A stretch of 64,000 bases of DNA, from positions 40,492,001-40,556,000 of the forward strand of contig NC_070614.1 of NCBI RefSeq assembly GCF_027172205.1. The letters run 5' to 3'. The position numbers and the translations under genes are program-made. Of this stretch, positions 39,501-47,330 are shown in pieces; the first letter of the stretch is position 1; every line of letters starts with the position of its first letter. A model generated the notes under the pieces. That model saw only the letters and a program-made list of their open reading frames with translations, made no database searches and was not told the origin of the DNA. The stretch is from Podarcis raffonei. Lineage: Eukaryota > Chordata > Lepidosauria > Squamata > Lacertidae.

Positions 39501-41612
39501 GGGAGTTGTAGTCCAACAGCAGCTTGGGACCCAACTTTGAGAAGCAGGGTGTGAATTTGTGGGAGAAACCCATTTCAACCCTGGCCCTCCCTGATTCACG
39601 GCTCAGTCTCTTAGCAACTGTCCTGCATGATAAAGGCACCCAAAGCTGGTGCCTTTCTCAAAGTGGGAATCCCAGGCTTGTTGCTCAATTGCAGAAGACT
39701 AGTGCAGTTCTTCTGAGCAAGCAACCCGTGATTTCCTTGCTTTCGCCACCTCTTCCTCCCAGACCCCGTCCTACTCAGGCTGACTCAGGCTGAACTATTG
39801 CAAGCCGGAGAGGAATGTGATGCCTGCAAAGCAGCTGCTGGATAATCTACAGGCCAAGCTGACAAATGCCCTATAAATAGTTCAGAAGGGGAAACTGGCA
39901 TGGTAACTGGAGCCCTGCTCTGCCTTGTGGTATATTCTTGCATTTCCCAATAAACGGCTTAGCGTTCATGCTGCTGGTTGTTGTATTCCTCTGGGCTGCA
40001 TGGCACTGTAAATTTGGATCTAGACAATGTAGTTTACATCTGCAGTCTTCAATTTTATCGCCTCTGTGACCGGCTTTCATTTTTATCCTGCCTTTCGTCT
40101 AAGGAGCATGAGCACTGTTCTCTCTCTCTCTCTTTGCCCCTTCTCAAGTTTATCAGAAGAAGCTGCGTTGTGGGTTAGGCTGAGAGATTGACATTGATTA
40201 GGCCAAAGTCACCCAGTGATGACCTTGGGCATTAAGCAGGGATATGAAGTGAAGGCTTCCTGGATCTCTGCTTGATTCTCCACACTGCCTCTCAATGATG
40301 GATAGATGAGAAATACATTTGTGTTGGCATTTTAATGCGTGGCTGCCTAAACCACATTTCCTGAAACAATGCATGAACACAGTTAACCATTGAATACTGC
40401 ACTTCTCCAACTTTTCCAATACTGGTCTCCAACCGTAATTGCATTGCAGGTGCATATGTAAAGGTACATATCAGGGAGACGTATACATAAACATGCCTAT
40501 ATTAGTGAAAACAACACATATAAATGCAGTATATGAAGAGGAAATGCATTTTAGTAAAAACATCCTGATGAACTTTCATGATAAGCTAATTCTAGGTGGC
40601 AATAGAGAAAATACGCGTTTCGTTTTTCAAAGGAATTTAGGCAAAGTTGGATTCAGTGGATTAACCTAAGCCTTGAAAAGCAGAGAGGTCTGAAAGGGGA
40701 AGTGGAGAAGAGTGACATTCTTCCTCCTGCAACTCTGTGTACTTTTCGAGGGAGGAAAAAGGAACTGCCCTCACCACCTCATGACAAAGGGGCCAGTGAG
40801 TAGGTTATATGTCCAGAGGCTTTGTGGGCACCAGGGGGAGAATTCAATGGCATTGCTGTGCCCACGGGCACCATGTTGGCAACCCCTGCTCCATCACATC
40901 CCTGATAGTGGCACCTTTGGGGTGTTATCTTAGCCTTTCAAGGGATGTAAGAAGCCCTTTGAAAGCCTTACCTAGATTTCCCAAGGATCAAGCATCAGAT
41001 CCACCTTTAAGGTATAGACGTTCCAGCTTCAGAGTCCTTTCAAAAATTATATTGTAACTCTCCATATCATGCCTTTCTGCCTAGGACCACCTGGCTCATC
41101 TAATCTCCTTTTATATAACAACCTGCAGCATCCACCTCACCTTTAATTTATGCTTGCAGTGGAGGCCCAGCAATAAATTCAAAAATGGGCGCAAATGCCA
41201 GATAGGTACTTGCTGGCTGCAAAGAACAGGGGCTGTGCTGCCCAAGACTTTTGTCTTATCTGCTCCGCTCAACTGGGCAGCATTTGGACTTTTCTCCCCT
41301 CCGTCACTCCCTTCCACATTTGAAGAACCTGCAATACCCACCAAGGTTTTTTTTTTTTAATTTAAAATTATCTGTTTAACCAACCCTTAAATAAAACGCC
41401 AGCCCGATCCTCTAGCTTTTGGGGATGTATCTGGAACATGGTTAAAGGCATGAAGTAAGAAGCGGAAGAGAAAGAAAAAGAAAGGAAGGAAGATCTTACT
41501 AGGTCAGACAAGCGTTGAAGAGAGGCAGCAGCGTCCAGAGAGGGAACAGCCAGAGATCAGAAAGGCAGCAAGGAGACACCAACCATCCCAGGACGGGCAC
41601 AGAAGCCAAGTG
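31268..41612 (-). CDS. TRIM72: TRIM72 (MG53) E3 ligase and membrane-repair protein, complete
   Basis: Muscle tripartite-motif protein that nucleates patching of damaged plasma membrane and ubiquitinates targets such as IRS1 in mammals. Coding exons: 38593-38201, 37050-36955, 35572-35342, 34258-34236, 32807-32689, 31839-31268; total 1434 nt = 477 codons plus stop, the length of human TRIM72. Layout: RING (C16, C19, C31, H33, C36, C39, C54, C57), B-box (C87, H90, C98, D101, C106, C109, H115, H118), coiled coil about 132-275, PRY-SPRY from 288 (LENLTFD ... [12 protein letters not shown]). Blocks such as [25 protein letters not shown]-like [10 protein letters not shown] and [15 protein letters not shown] are TRIM72-specific. 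All borders GT/AG. A non-coding exon is proposed at 41612-41500. Position 145 is Gln where mammals have Cys144. Confidence 0.96.
31919..31996 (-). mobile_element. SINE head (tRNA-Ala-like) fragment
   Basis: On the minus strand ATGGCTCAGTGGTAGCACAT CTGCTTGGCATGTAGAAGGTCCAGGTTCAATCTC. The same family appears at 37396, 49505 and 51988. It lacks tRNA 3' structure. Confidence 0.65.
32689..32807 (-). CDS. TRIM72: TRIM72 119-nt exon (linker to SPRY)
   Basis: Reads [20 protein letters not shown] then [19 protein letters not shown], near identical to the mammalian protein. Acceptor TTTCCGTAG, donor GCCAG|GTAGAG. Confidence 0.96.
32944..33228 (+). mobile_element. Non-autonomous hAT element, complete
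   Basis: Ends CAGTGGTTCCCAAATC ... GGTTTGGGAACCCTG with 8-bp flanks CTCTGCAC (32936-32943) and CTCTGCTC (33229-33236), one mismatch. 8-bp target duplication and CAGTGGTT ends mark hAT. It lies in a TRIM72 intron; a second decayed copy is at 34328. Confidence 0.85.
33458..33518. repeat. (CT)n(GT)n microsatellite
   Basis: About 50 bases of CT followed by a short GT run and T-rich tail. Confidence 0.96.
33756..33895. mobile_element. hAT-like palindromic fragment
   Basis: AAAGCAGGGCTTTTTCTTCC at the left faces TTCCGGCACCTCTTTTTCTAGAAG at the right, with GGCACCTCT repeated in both halves. Confidence 0.5.
34236..34258 (-). CDS. TRIM72: TRIM72 23-nt microexon with the redox cysteine
   Basis: Reads KYCMVAS plus two bases, between acceptor TCTCTGCAG and donor AGCAG|GTGAGC. 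It restores the frame exactly between the 231-nt and 119-nt exons and matches human KYCLVTSR. The cysteine (residue 243 here) corresponds to Cys242 of mammalian MG53, needed for oxidation-driven oligomerisation. Confidence 0.93.
34328..34510 (+). mobile_element. hAT element fragment (same family as 32944)
   Basis: CAGTATGTCTCAAATTTCTT ... CCATGGACCACTTGAAAATTGC ... GTGCTGTGCTAGGCACTGTATGG; right end missing. Confidence 0.7.
35342..35572 (-). CDS. TRIM72: TRIM72 231-nt coiled-coil exon
   Basis: Seventy-seven codons, [20 protein letters not shown] ... [25 protein letters not shown]. 231 nt is the classic TRIM coiled-coil exon length. Acceptor TTTCCCAG, donor CTCAGG|GTGAGG. Confidence 0.96.
35846..35965. 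mobile_element. Palindromic repeat (ctggaaactgtaa/tacagttcccaat family)
   Basis: GCCTTAAAGCACATCTGCCC TCAAGAATTCTGGAAACTG with facing ACTACAGTTCCCAATATTC; family of 16253. Confidence 0.5.
36543..36815. mobile_element. hAT-like MITE (ggccggcc ends)
   Basis: AGGCCGACACAAGGCATTTTG CTGCCTGAGGCAAAGG at the left and GCTGCCTGAGGCACTTGCCTC ... GCGGCCGGCCCC at the right. Another piece is at 63392. Confidence 0.6.
36955..37050 (-). CDS. TRIM72: TRIM72 96-nt coiled-coil exon
   Basis: Reads [20 protein letters not shown], then [12 protein letters not shown]: exactly 32 codons, phase 0, as in other TRIM genes. Acceptor ATTTTAG, donor GTGGAG|GTGAGT. Confidence 0.95.
37396..37455 (+). mobile_element. SINE fragment (ctttgcatg...ggcatctcca)
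   Basis: TATGCTTTGCATGTCTAGCT CAAATCCCTGGCATCTCC, a piece of the SINE family at 49505 and 51988. Confidence 0.4.
37470..37600. mobile_element. hAT-like palindromic element
   Basis: GTAGCCAATATGGTGCTCTCC AGATG ... CATCTGGAGGAAACCATGTTGGCTAGC, arms inverted around an 'actacagctcccatcatccctgacc' core. Confidence 0.65.
37598..37715. mobile_element. Second hAT-like palindromic element, adjacent
   Basis: TTCAACCGTAGGTCTCCAGG TGTTGGTCTACAACTCCCAT faces ATGGGTGTTGTAGTCCAACG TCTGCAGACC. Confidence 0.65.
37895..38020 (+). mobile_element. L2 LINE 3' tail inside a repeated segment
   Basis: GGGAAGGGTTTTTTATGTTT ... CCCACAGTGGCTGGGGCATCC CAGTAAGATGTGCCGGGTAAG. Both sides carry the near-repeat 'ccctattttcattggagaaatgttggaggg' (about 37830 and 38030), probably one older element split by the L2. 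Confidence 0.55.
38201..38593 (-). CDS. TRIM72: TRIM72 exon with RING and B-box (start codon)
   Basis: Starts [20 protein letters not shown] and holds all eight RING zinc ligands and the B-box, 131 codons in phase 0. Donor ATGAAG|GTAGGT. The start is the first ATG after a plausible acceptor (GGCCCCCAG at 38616-38615) and aligns with the mammalian start to within two residues. Confidence 0.95.
38758..39012 (-). mobile_element. tRNA-derived SINE, nearly full length
   Basis: On the minus strand AGTGCAGTACAGTGGTTAGAG CGTTGAACTAGGACC, B box GGTTCAAATTCC, GGTGACCTTGGGCCAGAAAG, and tail GCTGAGATATAAATGCAACAAATAAATAA. Confidence 0.82.
39211..39425. mobile_element. Palindromic repeat (gaatgtagct / ggatcctttgg family), fuller copy
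   Basis: TACTTCCCAGAGTTCCCTGGG ... GAGAGTTGTAGCTCTGTGAGGGG ... ACCACAGCTCCCAGGATCCTTTGG ... CTTTAAATGCATGGTGTGGATG. Several nested inverted segments. Confidence 0.55.
39430..39545. mobile_element. hAT-like palindrome with nearly perfect arms
   Basis: TCTCAAGCTTGGGTCCTCAG CTGCTGTTGGACTACAACTCCC faces GGGAGTTGTAGTCCAACAGC AGCTTGGGACCCAACTTTGAGA. About 45-base arms. Confidence 0.8.
39560..41480. other. TRIM72 first intron, no other gene recognised
   Basis: Apart from an AT-rich repeat-like stretch (40440-40660) I see nothing that supports a gene. It lies between the proposed non-coding exon and the first coding exon of TRIM72. Confidence 0.4.
41500..41612 (-). other. TRIM72: Putative non-coding first exon of TRIM72
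   Basis: Lies about 30 bases downstream, in gene direction, of the CTATATATAG box and ends in a donor-like GACCTA|GTAAGAT. Mammalian TRIM72 also has an untranslated first exon. No transcript evidence is available, so the start point is a guess. Confidence 0.45.
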
Positions 41613-41641
41613 ACTGAGCCTTGGTCCCGCCCTGATTCTAA

Positions 41642-41651
41642 CTATATATAG
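41642..41651 (-). promoter_or_regulatory. Putative TRIM72 TATA / MEF2 box
   Basis: CTATATATAG fits both the MEF2 consensus (YTAWWWWTAR) and a TATA box. It is upstream of the proposed first exon. Mammalian TRIM72 is driven by MyoD and MEF2 in muscle; the assignment here is inference. Confidence 0.45.
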
Positions 41652-42225
41652 CTCTATAGGGCACCGTACTTCTGGGAAGGCTGGGGTGCGGGGGGTGCCC
41701 TGGAGGAAAAGGCGGCTGGTGTGTGGGAGGATTCCTCCCCCTCACCAAAGATGCCACTCAAATGACTTGGCCCAAGAATATTCATTCCTTGATGCAGCCT
41801 TCTCTGCAGATTCAAGGGCGCCTCCTAGAGGCGAATGCCTGACATTGTGGCATAAAATACCTAACTCCCTGCTTGTTGCTGTGGGGGGAGGGCAAGGCAG
41901 CCCCTTAGTTGCATTCTTGAGTGCATGGAGCAGCTGAGGGCTGTGGAAAGTGGAAGCTCTAGAGTTTCCTAGCAAAGGATATTGCAGACTGACAGCCAAC
42001 TTGACCATTACATTTGGCATTTGGGGATTTTCAGGAATAGGCAGAGGGAACTGAGCTGGGTGGAATAAGACATGGGTGGGGGATGAAGCGCGATCTTCTG
42101 GGTGAGTCATGGACTGGGTAGTATTTGGGGTGAACATTGGGTACAGCAGGTGATTAGATGGTGAACCTGTACCACGACTGTGTATCAGGATGGGGTTTTT
42201 TTCTGGCCCTGTGGGCAGTGCCGGA

Positions 42226-42534
42226 TTTACATATAAGCTAAACAAGCTATAGCCTAGGGCCCCACTCTCTTGGGGGCCCCAAAAAAATTTAAAAGGAAAA
42301 AAACCTCGATACTTATTCTCAATTGTATTTCAGTTCAACAATTGCTTTGATATAATACATATTTTGTTATGTGCAAGTGGCTATGGATACCTATTAGGTC
42401 CATAAATTACCATATAGCATATATTCAACACAAAAAACAGTGACAATTTGTTGTTGACAAAGGACAGCTGGACATATAAAGGGCCCCATTGCCTTCAGTA
42501 GCTTAAGGCCTCATCAAACCAAAATACGGCCCTG
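42226..42534 (+). mobile_element. hAT-like non-autonomous element, complete
   Basis: Ends CAGTGCCGGATTTACATA ... AAAATACGGCCCTG. Flanks CCTGTGGG and CCAGTGGA agree at six of eight bases, fitting an old 8-bp target duplication. 309 bp. Confidence 0.7.
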
Positions 42535-43341
42535 CCAGTGGACCAACTTTGTGTTGTCCCACCCACCTGTCAAAATCTCAGACGTGGAGTTCCCATGCTT
42601 GGGAATGGCAGCACAAGAGGCCTTGCCAACCTGATGGTTTGCAAGCCAGTTTGTGTTGCTTTCAACCTCTGATTCTGGTGGCTTCAAAAAAAGAAGCTCT
42701 GTGAAGGAGAAATTGCTTCCACTGCATGGAAACTGCTCCCTGCCAACTTGAGAATGATGCCCTCCTACCAACCATCCGCTGACAGGCAGTTGGGAGTGGG
42801 CCCTGCTCCAGCAAAGGGTCAATTGGGCAGCCACTTTGTCTGGATTGTTCACTTGAAGCCCTGCCCTTGCCTTCCCCACACCTGACATAACATAGGACAT
42901 CAGGTGTAGTGTGGGGGAAGTGGCTTCCCAAAAGCAGCCTGGTGGGCCATGTTTGGAGATTCCCTGCCCTGCTGCATCACTTCAGACTGAAAATGGAGGC
43001 CCAGGTGTGTTCTGGTCCAGGTTTGCCAGGGAAAAAAGGTTCCAGCCCAGGCATCACCCTGGCATCTCTGTTTTCTAGAAGCACTGCCTGCAATCTGAAG
43101 TGGTACAGCACTGACACAATTTTACATGATCCCCTCCTCCTCCAGGGACCTTACAAGGACCCTGCAAGAAAAGTTAGGAAGATTGGTGTCTTAGTAGTTG
43201 AGCTCCAAGCTTCAGGTCTAGTGAGGAATCTTTGAAGGAATGGGGGCCGTGACCCTGAGCCTTAAATCCGAAAGCATGTCTCCCTCTCAACTGGGCAAGT
43301 GCAGAGTGATTAACTCCCCAGCTCCTTTTGGTACCATAGGC

Positions 43342-43562
43342 CAGGGGTCAGCAAGGTTTATCTTGCCTGGGTCGGATTGGTCCCACAGAGAGCCCTCTGT
43401 GGGCTGGATTGTGCGATTTCCGGTGCTGCGGAAGCGAGTCCCCACGCCGTGCCGGTTTAGCGCAGCGCACGAGTGGGCAACTTGGTTTGGGGGTGGGGTG
43501 GGGTGGTCAAACGACCTCTGCTGGCCATTTCTGGCCCATGGGCCTTAGGTTGCTGACCCCTG
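43342..43562 (+). mobile_element. hAT-like non-autonomous element, complete
   Basis: Terminal inverted repeats CAGGGGTCAGCAA ... TTGCTGACCCCTG, with 8-bp flanks CCATAGGC (43334-43341) and CCATACGC (43563-43570). 221 bp. Confidence 0.9.
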
Positions 43563-44362
43563 CCATACGCTATGCAGCCTTCGATGCTGTCACCCAACTG
43601 CAAACTTTGTCAAGCTGTTCCCTTGAAGCAGCCCTACAGAGGCACCTAGTGGCTGACTTGTGGCACCTCCTCACTTCCTGGCTGGGTTTGCTTCTGGATG
43701 GCCTGTTCTGGATAAATGTGTAATGATTTGTTTGCTGGGAGATTGGACAGTGCTGGCTATTGAATGAGCATTGAATAGGCTAAGCAAATCAGTCTCTTAA
43801 GCTTAAACCAAGAAAGAGTATTCTCTATAAGATCGAGTATCAATATACATATCAAGACTTTGCGATTAGACCACTGAAGAAGCCCGGAAAACTACCTTGG
43901 GAGTGTGCTACCTGCAAGCCCCAGTAAAAGGGCCCCATTGGGGGCGAACAGTGGCCTCTTGATTATTTGGACTGCCAGGGCGAAACAGGTGCAAAACGCT
44001 GGCACCCTGTTGTCTACAACTTTATTGTCTACAACTCCACTAGCATCTCTTGGTATTGTGAATAACACCGAACTTACCTTTGGCTGGTATCTTCATGAAC
44101 TTATCTAAAAGACTGAGTTAAGCATTTGAAAAATCTATTGAAACCAGAAATTATAAGTTCATCTTAGGCTGGGTAGTTTGCAAGTCTCTGTGGCTTGGTT
44201 TAATGTTTTGTATTTTTCTCAGAAGGTTGATAAAGTATGTATAATTATGTATAATTATTGTTCTGTGTTGCATGAGTGTTGCATGAGTCGCACTACTACT
44301 ATTGAATGAGCATTGGCTTCTGATTTGTTTGTGGAGAGGTGAGATGACTTTGCATCCAAGTA

Positions 44363-44621
44363 CCGTATTTTTTGCTCTATAAGACTCACTTTTTCCCTCC
44401 TAAAAAGTAAGGGGAAATGTGTGTGCGTCTTATGGAGCGAATGCAGGCTGCGCAGCTATCCCACAAGCCAGAACAGCAAGAGGGATTGCTGCTTTCACTG
44501 CGCAGCGATCCCTCTTGCTGTTCTGGCTTCTGAGATTCAGAATATTATTTTTCTTGTTTTCCTCCTCCAAAAACTAGGTGCGTCTTGTGGTCTCATGCGT
44601 CTTATAGAGCGAAAAATACGG
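44363..44621. mobile_element. TA-target MITE with ccgtattttt ends, complete
   Basis: CCGTATTTTTTGCTCTATAAG ... CTTATAGAGCGAAAAATACGG, TA at both sides. Inside is a second inverted pair, GCCAGAACAGCAAGAGGGAT and ATCCCTCTTGCTGTTCTGGC. Confidence 0.88.
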
Positions 44622-44999
44622 TAAGTGCTATCCCACACTTTCCAGCGCATTTCCCCTTCACTTTCCTTATCACAAAACGTCTGGTCTTTGGGGGAAGCAG
44701 ATTGATTGCACAGGATGTCCCAGTCAACTGTCATTGCACAACCTGAAATTGCTGGTATGTGTTTGCATCCCACCCGAAAATAGCAACAGTCTGGAAGCAC
44801 CCTGAGTCAGCAGCATTCCCCTATTAGCCTGGCTTCCAGGAAACGTTTGCACAAAGATGACTCCAGAGCAGAGCCAAGAGGTGTGTCAGTGAAATATTAG
44901 GTTTGAAGAAACAAAACATCTGCTCAAAGGGGCAAAAACCATGAGATCACTAGATGGAAGAATGGTTTTAACTGCAACTGCTTTTAGAATGTTTCTTTT

Positions 45000-45155
45000 A
45001 AAAAACTTTTATCTGTTTTTGATTTTTTAAAAAATTGTAGTTGCTTTTAGAATGCTTTAACTGTTTTAGAAGGTTTGGTTTTGGTTTTTAAATTGTGTGT
45101 CTGCTGTCCTGGGCAAGAAGGGCAGGATATAAATTCAATAAATAATAATAAATAT
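45000..45155 (+). mobile_element. LINE 3' tail fragment
   Basis: CTGCTGTCCTGGGCAAGAAGG GCAGGATATAAATTCAATAAATAATAATAAA; CR1/L2-type ending. Confidence 0.45.
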
Positions 45156-45299
45156 TAGTATCAGACAGTCAAACGTTCTGCTCAAATGGGTGATATACTT
45201 GGTTCAGATAAACAAAAGATCTGTTCAAAGGGGCCTGTCCAATCACTCACCTAGTTCAGCATTTTCTATAGGGAAAGCCATTACAGGAATAGCAACAAG

Positions 45300-45380
45300 G
45301 ATCTGGAATCACCTTAAAGAGCAACATATTCATTATGGCATAAGCTTTCATAGGTCCACTTCATCTGATGAATGAAGCAT
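45300..45380 (+). repeat. Interspersed repeat fragment
   Basis: CACCTTAAAGAGCAACATATT CATTATGGCATAAGCTTTCA TAGGTCCACTTCATCTGATG is a piece of a widespread amniote repeat; class not assigned. Confidence 0.45.
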
Positions 45381-45399
45381 TAACCTCAGTTTGCAGGAG

Positions 45400-46390
45400 T
45401 ACATGTGCAATGTGCATGCAGCTGGAAAAGTGGAGTTAAGTGCCAATGAAATGCAAGTAAAGCCTGTAGCAATTCAACCAGAGGTGGGTTCACCATCCCT
45501 GAATCAGTGCTATGAAGAATAAGACCAGTGACCATTCACAATTCCTCATCAGTAATCTGAAATGTTCTTCTACTGGTTTGTGAATATTTCTGATTTTTTC
45601 TACTGTCAGATGTGTGTTCGTTTAGTCCAGCAAGGTAGGACTTTGAGGCAGATGCCCAGGAACCCACCGCAGTGGAATGACCAGGAGGGACCCCAAAAGC
45701 AGGAGGCCTGGCTTGCCACATTTTAAAGTCCGGGCAATGATAACCCTTTGCCATCTCAAGGGAGCTCCTGCCCCCCCATGAGAATATTAGGCCTTACCTG
45801 CACCGTGGTTTATACAGGTGGAGAGGCTCCCTGAGCAACCTCACATTGTGCGGGAGGTTCCAGCTCCTTCCAGCTAGGAAACTAGCCAGGATTCGGCCCT
45901 GGTAGCACTGGGAAAGGAAGCTAAAGGCAGCGTGCTAGGACTGCGCTACCTCCATCTGGCCACTCGAGGGCACTCCTGTACAGTATAAGTAATCGCTTTT
46001 GCACCTGCTGATAAGCACCAAAACCCTAGAATGCCAAAGGTTGTTCTGCGTGGAAAAGGAAAGAATTTTCCTTATTTTATGCATGAAAAAATCAGAAAGT
46101 CAGCTTGACCTTCAGGTTTCTGTTTAAGCAAAGAGATCGTGGTTAGAGATTATGCAATCTTGCTGACAGGTTGGAGGAGCTCCCTCCAGCTATGCGATTT
46201 TTTGTGAGATCTGCCCCATCTAAAAACCTCTGAAAGAAGCCCAATAATTATAGCCTCTGACGCCTCCTTTCTCCTACACAAGCATTCAAAATGCTTTACT
46301 TAATTAAGCTGGAACAGCTTTTAAATGGTTTACCTGCTTGATAGCCGAGGCAGGCTGCAGGGAGGCAAATGAACCCCATACTTCCTAAGT
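45400..46390. other. Intergenic stretch upstream of PYCARD, nothing recognised
   Basis: Between TRIM72 upstream sequence and PYCARD. No motif-bearing open frame or clear repeat. Confidence 0.4.
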
Positions 46391-46396
46391 CAAGTA

Positions 46397-46611
46397 CAGT
46401 GGTACCTCGGGTTAAGTACTTAATTCGTTCCGGAGGTCCGTACTTAACCTGAAACTGTTCTTAACCCGAAGGACCACTTTAGCTAATGGGGCCTCCTGCT
46501 GCTGCTGCCGCGCCGCCGGAGCCCAATTTCTGTTCTTATCCTGAAGCAAAGTTCTAGTTCTGGGTTAGTGGAGTCTGTAACCTGAAGCGTATGTAACCCA
46601 AGGTACCACTG
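46397..46611 (+). mobile_element. Palindromic Tigger-like MITE, copy C
   Basis: Ends CAGTGGTACCTCGGG ... CCCAAGGTACCACTG, TA target. It lies less than 400 bases upstream of the PYCARD start codon. Confidence 0.9.
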
Positions 46612-46639
46612 TACACAAAAGTTTCTTAGGTCTTTTTAA

Positions 46640-47330
46640 ACCGGGGGGTGGTTCGGCCCGCCTCCTCCTGCGGCTATTGAAAAACAAGCTCGCTCTATCA
46701 AACAGCTCATCTCAACTTAGCCAGCAGGAGTCACGTGTTGCAAACAAAAAACAGGATCGCGAAAGGCAGAAGCGAAAGCGCCGGGTGAGCAAACGGACAC
46801 GGATTCATTTTCTTGCATTTGCTCAGTGCTCGCCTCTTTCTCAGCGCGGAAAGGAAGCGGCGGCAGCTCCTCCTCCGGCTCCTCCCTCTTCCTCGGAGGA
46901 CGGAAACGGATCCTGGGCGATCCTGGGCCTCCTTCCTTGGGTCTCCCCGGCGTGCGTTCGGGCTGAAGGGGCGCGATGGCCAAGAGAGCCCGGCAGCGCC
47001 TGATGGACGCCCTGGAGAACTTGCACGACGGCGAGCTGCGCAAGTTCAAGGCGAAGCTGACCGAGATCCCGCTCGAGGAAAGCCACGAGCACATCCCCCG
47101 AGGGCGGCTGGAGAAGGCGGACGCGGTGGATCTGCCCAGTCTCCTGATCAGCTACTACAAGCAGGATTACGCGCTGCGCCTCACCGCGCAGGTCTTGGAA
47201 GAGATCCACTGCAAGGACCAGGCGCAGAAGCTCCGCGGAGGCGGCGAGAAGAGTAAGGGAGGAGGGGGAGGCCTGGCCGGGAGACAAGCGTGGATCCGGA
47301 TCATCTCATTGGACGAGGGGAAGGGAGGCG
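46640..47330. promoter_or_regulatory. PYCARD: CpG-rich promoter region of PYCARD
   Basis: Marked rise in CG dinucleotides around the first exon compared with flanking AT-rich DNA; no TATA box near. Part of it (about 46755-46920) is repeated in inverted direction at 55540-55400. Confidence 0.65.
46976..47252 (+). CDS. PYCARD: PYCARD exon 1, pyrin domain
   Basis: Start codon 46976; 92 codons plus one base. Six-helix PYD with ALENL, FK.KL, IP, DAVDL and SYY landmarks as in mammalian ASC. The ATG was chosen because it aligns with the mammalian MGRARDAILDALENL start. Confidence 0.96.

Noticed and set aside
46784-46844. A short 5' UTR intron in PYCARD (GGTGAGC ... TTTCTCAG)
   Set aside because: Both signals are conserved in the inverted copy, but the gap of about 60 bases is too short for a usual vertebrate intron.
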